A program made the translations under genes and the position numbers. The notes beneath the pieces are model-generated. The model worked only from the letters and a program-made list of their open reading frames with translations, was not told the DNA's origin and searched no databases. Of a stretch of DNA of 64,000 nucleotides, positions 36,030 through 46,050 are shown one piece after another (positions within the stretch are counted from its first letter, which is position 1; every line of letters starts with the position of its first letter). Source of the DNA: JAENVU01 sp963765075 (GTDB taxonomy: Bacteria; Actinomycetota; Acidimicrobiia; IMCC26256; JAENVU01); assembly GCA_963765075.1 (NCBI GenBank), contig CAVXVA010000001.1, forward strand, positions 186,001 through 250,000, in the 5' to 3' direction.

Positions 36030-37016
36030 ACTTCTCTCTCACCGACGATCAGGAACTCCTGCGAGACAGCGCTCGGCATCTGCTCGCGGACCAATGCCCG
36101 CCGGCGCCTGCTACGCGCCCATACCCTCGACCTCGCGGCCGCCGACGGCCTCTGGCACCAGCTCGACGACTTCGTGCCGCTCGGCATCGGTCCGCTCGTC
36201 GACCTGTGCGTGTTCATGGAAACGCTGGGTTCCGTCGCGGCGCCGGTCCCCTTCTTGGCGACCGCCTGCCTCTACGCGCCGCTCCTCGAAGCGATCGGCG
36301 AACACGATCTCGACGCCGTGCTCGACGGCCACGCGACCGGGACGGTTGCGCTCGCGGGATCCGACGGCGTCTGGCACCCGAACGCCGAGTCCCGTAAGAC
36401 CTTCGTCCCCGACGCGGCCCGGGTCGACCTCGTGGCCGCAGTCAATGCCGAGGGCGCCGTCACCTTGCTCGCCGCGCCACCCGTCCAGCGCATCGAGATG
36501 CTCGACACGACCCGACCGCTCTACGACGTCGAGACCGCGGTCCCCGGCACGTCCGCAGGCACGATCACGCGCGCCGCCCTCGACGAGGTACTGCTGCGCG
36601 CCACCGTCGCCCTCGCAGCCGAGATGGTCGGTACCGCCCGGCGCCTGTTCGACATGACCCTCGCCTACGCAAAGGAACGGGTGCAGTTCGACGTGCCGAT
36701 CGGGTCGTTCCAGGCGATCCAGCACAAGCTCGCCGACATGAGTCTCGACGTGGAGCGAGCATGGAGCGCGGTGTACTTCGCGGCCATGGCCGTCGACGCC
36801 GGCGATCCCGATCGAGCCCGCGCGATGCACGTGGCCAAGGCGGCGGCGGGCGAAGCGGCCCGACGCGCCGCCAAGGACGGCATCCAGATCCACGGCGGCA
36901 TCGGGTTCACCATGGAGCACGATCTCCACCTGTTCCTGCGCCGGGCCTACGGCGCGGAGTCACTCCTCGGCACGACCGCCGACCACCATGATCGGCTCGC
37001 TGACCTGCTGATGTAG
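36026..37016 (+). CDS. Acyl-CoA dehydrogenase, beta-type subunit (frameshifted)
   Basis: The product starts N-F-S-L-T-D-D-Q-E-L-L-R-D-S-A at a GTG overlapping the previous stop. One extra C near 36101-36104 breaks the frame; removing it joins D-Q-C-P-P-A to L-L-R-A-H-T-L-D-L. The restored length is 329 residues, short for the family. The end has G-I-Q-I-H-G-G-I-G-F-T-M-E-H-D-L-H-L-F. It probably pairs with the product of 34361. Confidence 0.85.
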
Positions 37017-37095
37017 GTCCGCCCCATCCTCGAGGCACTCCGAGACGAGCTCCACGAGCGGGACGGATTCTGAGCCGCTCCCACCCCTCCGGGGC

Positions 37096-37119
37096 TACCA
37101 TCACTGACACTCACGTCAG
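37096..37119 (+). promoter_or_regulatory. -10 hexamer plus TGAC-N6-GTCA operator (hydantoinase B)
   Basis: TACCAT (37096-37101) precedes CTGACACTCACGTCAG (37104-37119). A GGGGGG-rich ribosome-binding site and the ATG at 37139 follow. Confidence 0.68.
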
Positions 37120-37138
37120 GTTTTCCGGGGGGTCACCC

Positions 37139-38962
37139 ATGACGAACGTCGATCTCGTGGCGCTGGCCGAGAGCCGCGGCCGCCTCCGCGCGCTGCCGAC
37201 CGTCGACCAGGTCACCGCCGAGGTCGTCCGCGGCGCGATGGAGACCATCTGTTTCGAGATGGCCACGTACGTCTCCCGCACCGCGACCACACCGATTCTC
37301 AACCAGTCGAACGAGCGCAACGCCACGATCCTCGATGCCCAGGGCCGCCTCGCCGCACTCTCGGTCGGGATCCCCCAGTTCATGCTCACGTCCACCCTGC
37401 CGGTCCGCTTCGCGCTCGACTACCTCGGCGTCGACGAGTTCCGGGAAGGCGACGTCTTCGTCGCCAACGACCCGTATCACGGCGGTGGACACCTCCCCGA
37501 CTACAACGTGTTCGCGCCGGTCTTCGCCGACGATCCCACCCGCCCCGGCACCCGGCACATGGTGCTCATCGCGAGCATTCAGTGCCACCACGGCGACACC
37601 GGCGGTGGCGTACCCGGCGGGTACAACGTGACCGCGAACGACATCTGGGGGGAGGGCGTCCGCTGGCCCGTCCTCAAGGTCATCGACCGCGGCGAAGAAC
37701 GACGCGATGTGCTTCTCGCCCTCGCGACCAACAACCGCATCCCCAGCTACATCGGCGATATCCGCGCCCAGATCGGTGCCGCGCAACTCGCGGTCCGGCG
37801 CCTCGGCGAGGTCCTCGACCTGTACGGATCCGGCACCGTCGAGGAGTCGGTCGACTTCATGATCGACTACGCGGCGCGACGCTTCCGGGAGGAAGTCACC
37901 GCATGGCCCGACGGTGTGTACGAGGCCGACGCCTACGTCGATCACGACCCGCTCGGGAATCCCGACATCCACTTGCACGTGAAGATCACCGTCGCCGGCG
38001 ACGAGTTGACCATCGATTACACCGGCTCGGACACCCGGCCCGAGATCCAGGCGTGGTCCACCTTCGGCAACACCCGCGGATACACCGTCGGCCAGATCGC
38101 GTCGATGATGGACCCGGAGATTCCGAAGAACGAGGGCTTCTTCGATCAGATCCGATTGGTCGTGCCGTCGGGCTGTGTGCTCAACCCCGTACCGGGGAAA
38201 CCGGTCAGTGCGGGAACCCACCATCCCGGCGCCGACGTCGGGGAGGTCATCGCCGTCGCGTTGCAACACGTGCTCCCCGACAAAGCCGTCCCGCAGACCT
38301 ACAAGACCGGGATCCCCACGATCATCGTGGGCATCGATCCCGCGACCGGCCAGAGCTTCACCGACCACTCGGCCGAGGTCTACGCGGGCTGGTGCAACGC
38401 GGCGAAGGGCATGGACGCCTGGGGCGCGCAGAACGCCAGCTTCGGCAACCTATGGAAGGCCACCGCCGAGATCAACGAGAGTCTCTACCCGCACGTGCAG
38501 TGGAGCCGCGACTACCGCACCGACTCGGGCGGGCCCGGCCAATGGCGCGGCCTCTGCGGGAGTCACTACGAGAAGGAAGTGCGCGTCGACGCCAAGGTCT
38601 ACACCTACGTCGTGGGTATGAAATATCCGATGCCCGGCATCTGCGGCGGCGAACCCGGCGAGCCCAACCGTATGGTGATCCGGTACGGCTCCGCCGACGA
38701 GTTCGTGGTCCAACACACCGCCGACTGGGTCCCGATCTCGGCCGGCGAACGCATCATGTACGACTACGGCGGCGGCGGCGGCTGGGGGAACCCGCTCGAT
38801 CGCGATCCCCACGCCGTGCTCGACGACGTGCTCGACGAGTACGTGAGCGTGACCGGCGCCGAACGCGACTACGGGGTCGTCTTCACGGGCTCGCTCGCCG
38901 ACCTCAGCCTGGCCGTCGACACCGACGCGACCGAGCGCCTCCGCGCGCAGCGCCGCGGATGA
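37139..38962 (+). CDS. Hydantoinase B/oxoprolinase family protein
   Basis: A protein of 607 residues of the HyuB type: E-T-I-C-F-E-M-A-T-Y-V-S-R-T-A near the N-terminus, F-V-A-N-D-P-Y-H-G-G-G-H-L-P-D, and the glycine run Y-G-G-G-G-G-W-G-N-P at the C-terminus. HyuB-type subunits work with a HyuA subunit in ATP-dependent reactions such as oxoprolinase, hydantoinase or ketone carboxylase (acetone/acetophenone carboxylase). The HyuA gene lies 19 nt downstream. The lipid context favours a carboxylase-like role, by inference only. Confidence 0.92.
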   Translation: MTNVDLVALAESRGRLRALPTVDQVTAEVVRGAMETICFEMATYVSRTATTPILNQSNERNATILDAQGRLAALSVGIPQFMLTSTLPVRFALDYLGVDEFREGDVFVANDPYHGGGHLPDYNVFAPVFADDPTRPGTRHMVLIASIQCHHGDTGGGVPGGYNVTANDIWGEGVRWPVLKVIDRGEERRDVLLALATNNRIPSYIGDIRAQIGAAQLAVRRLGEVLDLYGSGTVEESVDFMIDYAARRFREEVTAWPDGVYEADAYVDHDPLGNPDIHLHVKITVAGDELTIDYTGSDTRPEIQAWSTFGNTRGYTVGQIASMMDPEIPKNEGFFDQIRLVVPSGCVLNPVPGKPVSAGTHHPGADVGEVIAVALQHVLPDKAVPQTYKTGIPTIIVGIDPATGQSFTDHSAEVYAGWCNAAKGMDAWGAQNASFGNLWKATAEINESLYPHVQWSRDYRTDSGGPGQWRGLCGSHYEKEVRVDAKVYTYVVGMKYPMPGICGGEPGEPNRMVIRYGSADEFVVQHTADWVPISAGERIMYDYGGGGGWGNPLDRDPHAVLDDVLDEYVSVTGAERDYGVVFTGSLADLSLAVDTDATERLRAQRRG

Positions 38963-38981
38963 CCGCAACGAGGCGTGCGCG

Positions 38982-41043
38982 ATGACCGACCTGACGTATC
39001 GCGTCGGAGTCGACGTCGGGGGCACGTTCACCGATCTCATCTGCGTGACGAGTACGGGCGATGTCGTGCTCGACAAGACGCCGACGACGCTCGACGATCA
39101 GTCCCGGGGGGTGATGACCGGCATGGGCCAACTCGCCGACCACATCGGCGTGTCACTCTCCGAGTTCTGCGTCAACCTGGAGGTGGTCGTCCATGGCACC
39201 ACCACCGCCGATAACACGATGATCGAGATGAACGGGGCGCGCACGGGATTGCTCGTCACCGAGGGCCACCGCGACGAGATCGAGATGCGCCGGGTCCACA
39301 AGGAGATGATCTGGGACCCGTCGTATCCCGCGCCGCCCCCGATCGCCCGCCGGCGGGCCCGGATCGCGATCGCCGAACGCATGAGCCACACCGGCGAGAT
39401 CCTCCGGCCGCTCGACGAGGATGCAGTCCGAGCCGGGGTCCGCCGCCTGCGCCTGCTCGACGTGCAGTCGATTGCCGTCATGTTCCTGTTCTCGTTCGTG
39501 AACCCGGCTCACGAACTCCGGGCGGCCGAGATCGTGCGGGAGGAGTTCCCCGAGGTCGAACACGTCTCGCTCTCCCACGAGGTCATGGCCCGCGGGCCCG
39601 AGTACGAGCGGGTCTCGACCACCCTCGTGAACGCGTACGTCGCCCCGAAGATCGCTCACTACGTCAGCCGTTTGGAAGACCAACTGCGCACGGCGGGGTA
39701 CGCGGGCCAACTTCTGATCATGCAATCGACCGGTGGCGTGATGCCGCCCGACTACGTGGCGCGCCGGGCCGTCACACTGCTCGCGAGCGGACCGGCCGGT
39801 GGGGTGATGGGATCGGCGCTCGCCGCGAGCCGCGCCGACGTCGACGACTTCATCGCCGTCGACATGGGGGGCACGAGCTTCGACCTCTGTCTCGTCCGGG
39901 GCGGACGCCCCGAGATCAAGACCGACTGGAACTGGCGCTACCGCTATTACATCGGTCTCCCCATGGTCGACGTCCAAAGTGTCGGCGCGGGCGGCGGGTC
40001 CATCGCCCGGGTCCGACAAGGCGCGCTGTTGGTCGGGCCCGAATCCGCAGGGAGCAGCCCCGGCCCGGCCAGCTACGGCCGCGGCGGTGACCGACCGACC
40101 GTCACCGACGCCGACGCGGTGCTCGGCTATCTGCCGGCCGAAGGCTTCGCGGGCGGCCGCATGCAACTCGATGTCGACGCGGCCCGCGCCGCCATCGCGC
40201 GCGACGTCGCCGAACCATTCGGTACCGACGTCACCGAGGCCGCATGGGGTATCGAACGGATCGTGAACGCCAACATGGCCAATGCGACCCGTCGCGTGCT
40301 CGCGAGTCATGGCGCCGACCCCCGCACGCTCGCGCTGATCGCGTACGGCGGGAACGGGCCGGTCCATGCCTGGGCGATCGCCAACGAACTCGGCGTCGGC
40401 CGGGTGTTGATCCCGAAAGCCGCGCCCGCCTTCTCCGCCCTCGGCGTATTGGTCGCCGACTCGCTGGTCGACTTGGTCCGCTCCTACGTCACGCCACTCG
40501 CGCAGGTCGACCTGGACCGACTCCATCGATTGATGACCGAGGTCACGAGCGAAGCCGCGAAGGAACTGGAACCGACCGGGTTGGCCGCCACCACCACCGA
40601 ACATTTCGTGCAGATGTGCTACCCGGGCCAGAACTTCGACATGAGCGTGCCGACCGCACCGGAGGTGGCCGAGGCCGACCTGATCGGTCTGGCCGAGCGG
40701 TTCCACGCCCAACACGAACGCGACCCGCGGGTTCAGCTTCCGGAATCAGCCGCCGCTGATCCGGGGCGTCCGGTTGGTGGCGCGCGCCACCACGCCCAAG
40801 CCCGAACGGTTCGCCGCGCTCGGCACCACCACGAACGCCGCCGACGCGCAGCTCGGCACGCGCGACGCCTACTTCGGCGTGGAGTACGTGAGCACGCCGG
40901 TCTACGACGGCCCGCGCCTCGGCCCCGGGGTCGAGATCAGTGGCCCGGCCCTCGTGCAGGAGCCGTTCACCGTCGTGGTGGTCCCCCCCGGTGCGAGACT
41001 CACGCTCGACACCTCCGGAAACTACGAACTCCACCTTCAGTAG
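38982..41043 (+). CDS. Hydantoinase A/oxoprolinase family protein (frameshifted)
   Basis: The N-terminus V-G-V-D-V-G-G-T-F-T-D-L is the ATPase phosphate-binding motif. D-M-G-G-T-S-F-D-L, G-A-G-G-G-S-I-A-R and Y-G-G-N-G-P-V-H-A complete the family pattern. An extra C in the CCC at about 40720-40725 breaks the frame; removal joins H-E-R-D to R-G-F-S-F-R-N-Q-P-P. The restored length is 686 residues. It is co-directional with HyuB and the two should form one complex. Confidence 0.88.
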
Positions 41044-41063
41044 AGCCGTCGAAAGGGCAGGCC

Positions 41064-41720
41064 ATGGCGTCGCTTCAATACATCACAGACATCGGCGCAC
41101 CACTGATGGTGCTCCTGATCTTTGTGCTCCTAATGGCGGTCGCTCGGCCCGACCGGGACCCTGATGGCGATGGCGTGTATGCCGTCTACCTCAGTGGCGC
41201 GTCCCTCACCGCTCTGTACACCCTCTTGGTGTTCGGCGCTGGACTGGTTGAGGCGGTGGCCGACGAGTTCGCCCGCGCCAGCACCACGAGTGGCATCGAC
41301 GCGCCCTTTCGGTTCGGCTCCGGCACGGGCGACGACAGCGCGGCTGCCATCGGAGGGTTGGGCGCGGCGCTGGTACTCGCCGCCATCGTCTACGGGTTCC
41401 ATACCCAGCGTCGCCGCGAACTCCAGTCGATCGAAGGCGACGAAACCCGAGCCTCCGGCCGCATCGGGCGGGCCTATCTGGCGTCGGTCTGCTTCGCCAT
41501 GGTGATGATCGTTCTGCGTTCGGCCGTCCTCGGCGGGACGGCCGCCGTCGACTTCCTCGACACCACGGACGATCACACCCGAGACCTTGCCGCGGGGACT
41601 TTGATCGGCTACGGCTTGGTGGCACTCGCGGCGTTCTTGATCTTCCGGTCGCACTTCTGGGCGATCCGGGGAACGCCCGGCTCGGGCAAGGGAGCAGCCA
41701 CCGATGCCGGTGACCACTAA
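41064..41720 (+). CDS. Hypothetical membrane protein
   Basis: A protein of 218 residues starting 20 nt after HyuA, with GAAAGGG upstream. Four membrane helices are apparent near residues 10-26, 44-65, 97-112 and 138-158, and a fifth may lie near 180-198. It ends in a charged, glycine-rich tail. It belongs to no family I recognise. The position suggests it is the last gene of the lipid operon and could be a transporter-like or sensor component, but nothing in the sequence proves this. Confidence 0.7.
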   Translation: MASLQYITDIGAPLMVLLIFVLLMAVARPDRDPDGDGVYAVYLSGASLTALYTLLVFGAGLVEAVADEFARASTTSGIDAPFRFGSGTGDDSAAAIGGLGAALVLAAIVYGFHTQRRRELQSIEGDETRASGRIGRAYLASVCFAMVMIVLRSAVLGGTAAVDFLDTTDDHTRDLAAGTLIGYGLVALAAFLIFRSHFWAIRGTPGSGKGAATDAGDH

Positions 41721-41730
41721 CTCGATCCGC

Positions 41731-41913
41731 TCAGGCGGCGGCGTCGCTCCACACGACCGCGTGATCGACGAGCACCTTGCAGTGGTACCGGTCTTCGGCG
41801 ATCTTGCGGGCCGCCAGTTCGGCGTCGAGCGCGTCGTCCGCGTCGACGAGCACCATGGTGATGCCGTTGCCGTCGGCCCGGTCGAGGGTTTGGATGGTAA
41901 CTCCGTACGTCAT
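41731..41913 (-). CDS. Small hypothetical protein (60 residues)
   Basis: The start is set by GGAGGA just before the ATG at 41913, giving M-T-Y-G-V-T-I-Q-T-L-D-R. A longer start at 41988 lacks such a site. The product is a small alpha/beta protein with D-A-D-D-A-L-D-A-E-L-A-A-R-K and Y-H-C-K-V-L-V-D-H. I do not recognise it. It converges on the membrane protein gene with an 10-nt gap. Confidence 0.62.
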   Translation of the reverse strand: MTYGVTIQTLDRADGNGITMVLVDADDALDAELAARKIAEDRYHCKVLVDHAVVWSDAAA

Positions 41914-42030
41914 TTCGTTGTCCTCCACGATCACCAACGTTTCGGCATCGAGATTCGTTCCTTGAGCCCGGTGATTCGCTCGACCCATGCACGGTCAGCA
42001 TGGCCGCGCCAGGGAAACGGACGGTAACCG

Positions 42031-42597
42031 GTGGGTTTCCTCCGAGCACACGAATTGCGAACGCTCGCGGCGGCGGCGGACCGGCTCGTGCCGGCGACCG
42101 CCGACGGTCACCCGGGCGCGGCGGCGTTGGGTGTCGCCGACTACATCGACGGACTCCTCGACGCCTTCTCCTCCGACCCACCGCGCATCTGGGCCGGCGG
42201 ACCGTTCTCGGGTCGTGCGGGAGGCGAGATCGGATTCGTGCGCTTCATGGACCTCTCACCGCTCGAAGAACTGGCCTGGCGCACCCGTATCGAAGGATCG
42301 CGAGGAATCGCCGAGCGCGAACGTTTGGGTCCCATCGAGGGGTGGCAAGCGCAGTACCAGACCGGCCTCCTGGCGTTGGGCGAGGATTTCGTCGACCTCG
42401 ACCCCGAGCAACAGGACGCGTCCCTCGACGCCATACCTGAGTTCCGTGACCTCCTCTACGAGCACTGCGTCGAAGGGTGTTACGCCGCACCGGAGTACGG
42501 CGGGAATCGCGACCTCGGTGGCTGGCGGGCCATCGAGTTCCCGGGCGATGCCCAGCCGCGGGGCTACTCCGACGCCGAAGTGGAAGGCCGCGCATGA
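42031..42597 (+). CDS. Gluconate 2-dehydrogenase subunit 3-like protein
   Basis: A protein of 188 residues starting at a GTG. F-L-R-A-H-E-L-R-T-L-A-A-A-A-D-R-L-V-P and A-L-G-V-A-D-Y-I-D match the small gamma subunit of membrane-associated gluconate or sorbitol dehydrogenases, which helps maturation or export of the GMC subunit. No Tat signal is visible. Its stop overlaps the ATG of the GMC gene by 4 nt, so the two should form a complex. Confidence 0.82.
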   Translation: MGFLRAHELRTLAAAADRLVPATADGHPGAAALGVADYIDGLLDAFSSDPPRIWAGGPFSGRAGGEIGFVRFMDLSPLEELAWRTRIEGSRGIAERERLGPIEGWQAQYQTGLLALGEDFVDLDPEQQDASLDAIPEFRDLLYEHCVEGCYAAPEYGGNRDLGGWRAIEFPGDAQPRGYSDAEVEGRA

Positions 42598-44321
42598 ACT
42601 CGCCGAACAACGCCGAGTTCGACGCCATCGTCATTGGCACCGGTCCGGCCGGCGCCACCGCGGCCGAGGTGCTCACCGCCGCGGGGTGGTCGGTCCTGAT
42701 GCTCGAGAAAGGCCGGAACCACCTCCTGGCCCTCGACCCACCGTTCGCTCCGCTCGGCCACGTCTCGAACGACGAGTTGAAGTTCATGCGTCGCCATTTC
42801 CTCGGCCCCGACCCGTGGTTGGAGCCACGCACCTTCCGCCGCACCGAGGCCGACGGTGAGCGCATCGAGACCGGCGACGTCAACAACCTTCCCTCCACCG
42901 TCGGGGGCGGCGGATTCCACGCCGACGGCAAACTCCCCCGCTTCCGCGAAGATGATTTCAAGCCACTGACCGTCAGCGGTCCGGTCGACGGCGCCGACAT
43001 CGTCGACTGGCCGGTCGACTACGACGAGATGGAGCCGTACTACGCGGCCGCGGAACGCACGGTCGGCGTGGCCGGTGAAGCGGGGGCCAATCCGTTCGCG
43101 TCGTGGCGAGCCGATCCCTACCCGATGCCCGCCGGGCCCGACATGTACTGCGCCCTCCTCACCGCGCAGGCTGCGACCGAGATGGGGTACCACCCGTACC
43201 GGGCGCCGACCGGGGTGAACAGCGTGGAGTACGACGGGCGACCCGCGTGTAACAACTGCGGATTCTGTGGCTACTTCGGCTGCCCCATCGAGGCGAAGGG
43301 TGATCCGGTCGCGCCGCTGCGCCACGCCCTGCAGACCGGCAACTGCGAGATTCGCGACGAGTGCGTCGTGACCGATGTACTCCTCGACGGCACCGGCCGC
43401 CGAGCGCGGGGCGTGCGCTACCTCGACCGCCACCTCGAACCGCACGAGGTCTCGGGGCGACACGTCTTGCTCGCCGGCGGCGCGTTCGAGAGCCCGAGGC
43501 TCTTGCTCCGCAACGAACTCGGCAACCCCGACGTCGTGGGCCGGTTCCTGCAGTTCCATTTCCAGACGTACGTGCTCGGAATGTTCGGAGAACGACTCCA
43601 CGGTCACCGCGGCCGATCGGTGACCCATCTCATGGACGATCCGATCGTTCCCGACGCCGCGGCGATCGACGCGGCTCGGGCGGCGGGACTCCCCTTCATC
43701 CGGGGCGGGATCGTCGAACACGGTGCCGCCGGCCATCCGATCCTGGAAGGCATCCATCTTCCTCAGGGCGCACTGCACTCCCAACTGATGATGCAGTCGA
43801 TGACCCGAGACCGCATGGCGGTGTTCACCATGCAAGGCGAGGATCTCCCCCAGGCGACCAACCGGATCGATCTCGATCCGCACGTCCGCGATGCCTACGG
43901 ACTCCCCGCCGGTCGAGCCACCTACGCTCCCCACCCACACGAGATCGTCTGTGCCGAGCACTGGGCGCCGAGACTCGAGGCCGTGATGCGCGCCGCCGGT
44001 GCGCTGAACACGTTCTGGACGACCTCACCGCCGATCGCCGGCAGCATGGCCGATCGAACGGGCGGGCGGACCCCGATCTCCCGCCACATCATGGGCGGGG
44101 CGAGGATGGGCGACGACCCGGCGACGAGCGTCTTCGACCGCTGGCAACGGCTGCACGGAGTGGAGAACGTGATCTGCACCGACTCGTCGGTCTTCCCGAC
44201 CTCGACCGGCTACGGGCCCACACTGACCATCGTGGCGTTGGCCATCCGCGCCAGCCGCGCCCTCGCCGGCCTCGACCCTCTGCGCTCAATCCGACCCAAC
44301 GCACCGAACTTGCGTCAATAA
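42594..44321 (+). CDS. GMC-family FAD oxidoreductase
   Basis: A protein of 575 residues. The FAD-binding G-T-G-P-A-G-A-T-A-A-E lies near residue 14. A cysteine-rich segment, C-N-N-C-G-F-C-G-Y-F-G-C, occurs near residue 225, as in gluconate-type dehydrogenases that carry an extra cluster or disulphides. The GMC C-terminal motif D-S-S-V-F-P-T-S-T-G-Y-G-P is intact. It oxidises an alcohol or sterol-like substrate. The stop codon lies inside a 42-nt palindrome that acts as terminator. Confidence 0.9.
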   Translation: MNSPNNAEFDAIVIGTGPAGATAAEVLTAAGWSVLMLEKGRNHLLALDPPFAPLGHVSNDELKFMRRHFLGPDPWLEPRTFRRTEADGERIETGDVNNLPSTVGGGGFHADGKLPRFREDDFKPLTVSGPVDGADIVDWPVDYDEMEPYYAAAERTVGVAGEAGANPFASWRADPYPMPAGPDMYCALLTAQAATEMGYHPYRAPTGVNSVEYDGRPACNNCGFCGYFGCPIEAKGDPVAPLRHALQTGNCEIRDECVVTDVLLDGTGRRARGVRYLDRHLEPHEVSGRHVLLAGGAFESPRLLLRNELGNPDVVGRFLQFHFQTYVLGMFGERLHGHRGRSVTHLMDDPIVPDAAAIDAARAAGLPFIRGGIVEHGAAGHPILEGIHLPQGALHSQLMMQSMTRDRMAVFTMQGEDLPQATNRIDLDPHVRDAYGLPAGRATYAPHPHEIVCAEHWAPRLEAVMRAAGALNTFWTTSPPIAGSMADRTGGRTPISRHIMGGARMGDDPATSVFDRWQRLHGVENVICTDSSVFPTSTGYGPTLTIVALAIRASRALAGLDPLRSIRPNAPNLRQ

Positions 44322-44351
44322 CCTGCCCGATCGGGCAGGTTATTGACGCAA
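44310..44351. terminator. 42-nt perfect palindrome between convergent genes
   Basis: Arms of 21 nt pair perfectly around the centre at 44330/44331 (core CCTGCCCGATCGGGCAGG). The GMC stop codon TAA (44319-44321) is inside the left arm. The desaturase stop lies 10 nt beyond the right arm. There is no U-tract, so strand-symmetric termination is inferred from position. Confidence 0.75.
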
Positions 44352-44360
44352 GAACAGAAG

Positions 44361-45251
44361 TTACGCGGCGATGAGGTCTTCTTCGGGGCTGGCGCCCGGG
44401 ACGAGCACGCGCGAGGGAGGCTTCTTGAGGTCCTTGACGATCCCGACCCAGCTCATCATCTTGAGCACGTAGTAGGTCATGTCGATCTCCCACCAGAAGA
44501 ACCCCTGCCGGGCGGAAGCTTGGTAGTGATGGTGGTTGTTGTGCCAGCCCTCGCCACCGGTGAGCAACGCGATGATCATCGAATTGCGGCTGGTGTCGTT
44601 GGTCTCGTACCGACGGCGGCCGAACACGTGGGCGGCCGAGTTCACCAGGAACGTGGTGTGCCAGAGCAACACCGTCGAGCAGAAGAACCCGACGACCAAT
44701 GCCGTATACGCACCGCTCCATCCGCCCGTCCAGAAACCGACGGAAAACGCAACCACGCCATAGACCCACGGCGGCATGCCCTGATGCTTTTCCAGCCACC
44801 GCAGTTCCGGGAACTGGGCGAAGTCCTTGATCGCCGACAGGTCGGTGTCCTTGTACTTGTCGGACAGGATCCAGCCGACGTGACTCCACCAGAAGCCCTT
44901 ACGGGGGGAGTGGAGATCGGCGTCGGTGTCGGAATACCGGTGGTGGTGGCGATGATTCGCCGCCCACCACAGCACGCCTTTCTGCGCGGTGGCCTCCGCC
45001 TGGAACGCGAACACCGCTTGCCAAAACCGGTTCAGGCGGTACGACTTGTGGGAGAAGTACCGGTGATAGGCCGCGGTCACGAAGAACGCACGACCGAAAT
45101 ACATCACGATGAACAGAATCGCCGCGGTCCACGTGATCTCGACAAAGATCACGCTGAGGCACAGCACGTGCACCAGCAGGAACGGGATCGACGACACCCA
45201 GTTGACGCGCTCGTCGGCGGCCCGGGTCAACGGCGGAAGCTTCGCAGGCAT
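44361..45251 (-). CDS. Acyl-CoA/fatty acid desaturase, membrane-bound
   Basis: A protein of 296 residues with the three histidine boxes of di-iron desaturases: H-R-Y-F-S-H near residue 62, H-R-H-H-H near 100 and H-N-N-H-H-H near 240. Four membrane helices frame them. It introduces a cis double bond into an acyl chain (Delta-9 type by resemblance). A TAGCCT hexamer 6 nt before the ATG suggests a leaderless message. Confidence 0.93.
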   Translation of the reverse strand: MPAKLPPLTRAADERVNWVSSIPFLLVHVLCLSVIFVEITWTAAILFIVMYFGRAFFVTAAYHRYFSHKSYRLNRFWQAVFAFQAEATAQKGVLWWAANHRHHHRYSDTDADLHSPRKGFWWSHVGWILSDKYKDTDLSAIKDFAQFPELRWLEKHQGMPPWVYGVVAFSVGFWTGGWSGAYTALVVGFFCSTVLLWHTTFLVNSAAHVFGRRRYETNDTSRNSMIIALLTGGEGWHNNHHHYQASARQGFFWWEIDMTYYVLKMMSWVGIVKDLKKPPSRVLVPGASPEEDLIAA

Positions 45252-45257
45252 CGGGGA

Positions 45258-45263
45258 AGGCTA
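45258..45263 (-). promoter_or_regulatory. Candidate leaderless -10 hexamer of the desaturase
   Basis: On the reverse strand TAGCCT lies 6 nt before the ATG at 45251. Confidence 0.45.
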
Positions 45264-45342
45264 CCGGCCGGGCCCCGAGCGACGCCCGCACGCCGGCGAA
45301 TATCCGTGTGACCTGGTCGCACAGCGCGTGCAGAATGCCCGC

Positions 45343-46050
45343 ATGACGATCGCGGCGGTACTCCTCGATTTCTACGGCACCCTGGCCCGCGCCACTCGAT
45401 GGGTCTCGGCCGACGAGGTCCTCGCGGAGCACGGCTACCGCTTGGCCGACGAACACCGGGCCAACTACTACGCCGACGGCCTCGACGGCGCCGTGCACGA
45501 CGAGCACTCGCAGAGCCGCGATCACTACACGGCCTGGCAACGCGAACGGACCCTCGCGATGCTCGCCGCCTCCGATGTCCACCCCGGTGAGTACGAACTC
45601 ATCATCGAGAAGCTGCACGCCGGGGCCGCCGACCGTCAACTCGATCCCTACGACGAGGTCGCGAGCGTCCTCGCCGAGTTGCGCCAACGCGATCTGCGCA
45701 TCGTGATCTGTTCCAACTGGGATTGGGACCTGCGCGAGGCGGTGGAGGAATCGGGCCTGACCCACCACGTCGACGCCATGGTGTCGTCAGCCTGGGTCGG
45801 GGCTCGCAAACCACACCCGCGGATCTTCGCGGCTGCGCTCGGCGAGGCCGGCGTGAGCCCCGACGCGGCGATCTTCGTCGGCGACACGTGGGGTCCCGAT
45901 GTCGTCGGCCCGGTCGCGGCCGGAATGCGACCCCTCTACCTCCAGCGAGACGGCCACTGGCCCGACGGCACCGCCCCGGACCCACTCGACCCCGACATCG
46001 CCGTCGCCTCCGACCTCACCGGCATCTTCGCCATAGCCTGGGGTTCATGA
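45343..46050 (+). CDS. HAD-superfamily hydrolase (subfamily IA)
   Basis: A protein of 235 residues. The nucleophile motif L-L-D-F-Y-G-T-L lies at residues 7-14, motif II in I-C-S-N-W-D-W-D, the lysine in G-A-R-K-P-H-P-R-I-F and the acidic motif in F-V-G-D-T-W-G-P-D. It dephosphorylates a small metabolite or removes halide; specificity is not visible. The stop overlaps the aldehyde dehydrogenase ATG by 4 nt. Confidence 0.9.
   Translation: MTIAAVLLDFYGTLARATRWVSADEVLAEHGYRLADEHRANYYADGLDGAVHDEHSQSRDHYTAWQRERTLAMLAASDVHPGEYELIIEKLHAGAADRQLDPYDEVASVLAELRQRDLRIVICSNWDWDLREAVEESGLTHHVDAMVSSAWVGARKPHPRIFAAALGEAGVSPDAAIFVGDTWGPDVVGPVAAGMRPLYLQRDGHWPDGTAPDPLDPDIAVASDLTGIFAIAWGS

Noticed and set aside
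37017..37073. 18-codon in-frame extension after the stop of the dehydrogenase at 36026
   Set aside because: It has a protein-like look (P-I-L-E-A-L-R-D-E-L-H) but begins after a normal TAG at the usual family C-terminus and has no start codon or ribosome-binding site.
4961..40725. Programmed ribosomal frameshifting in the CoA-transferase, dehydrogenase and HyuA genes
   Set aside because: The sites share no slippery sequence or downstream structure, differ in direction and occur in unrelated families. Sequencing indels explain them better.
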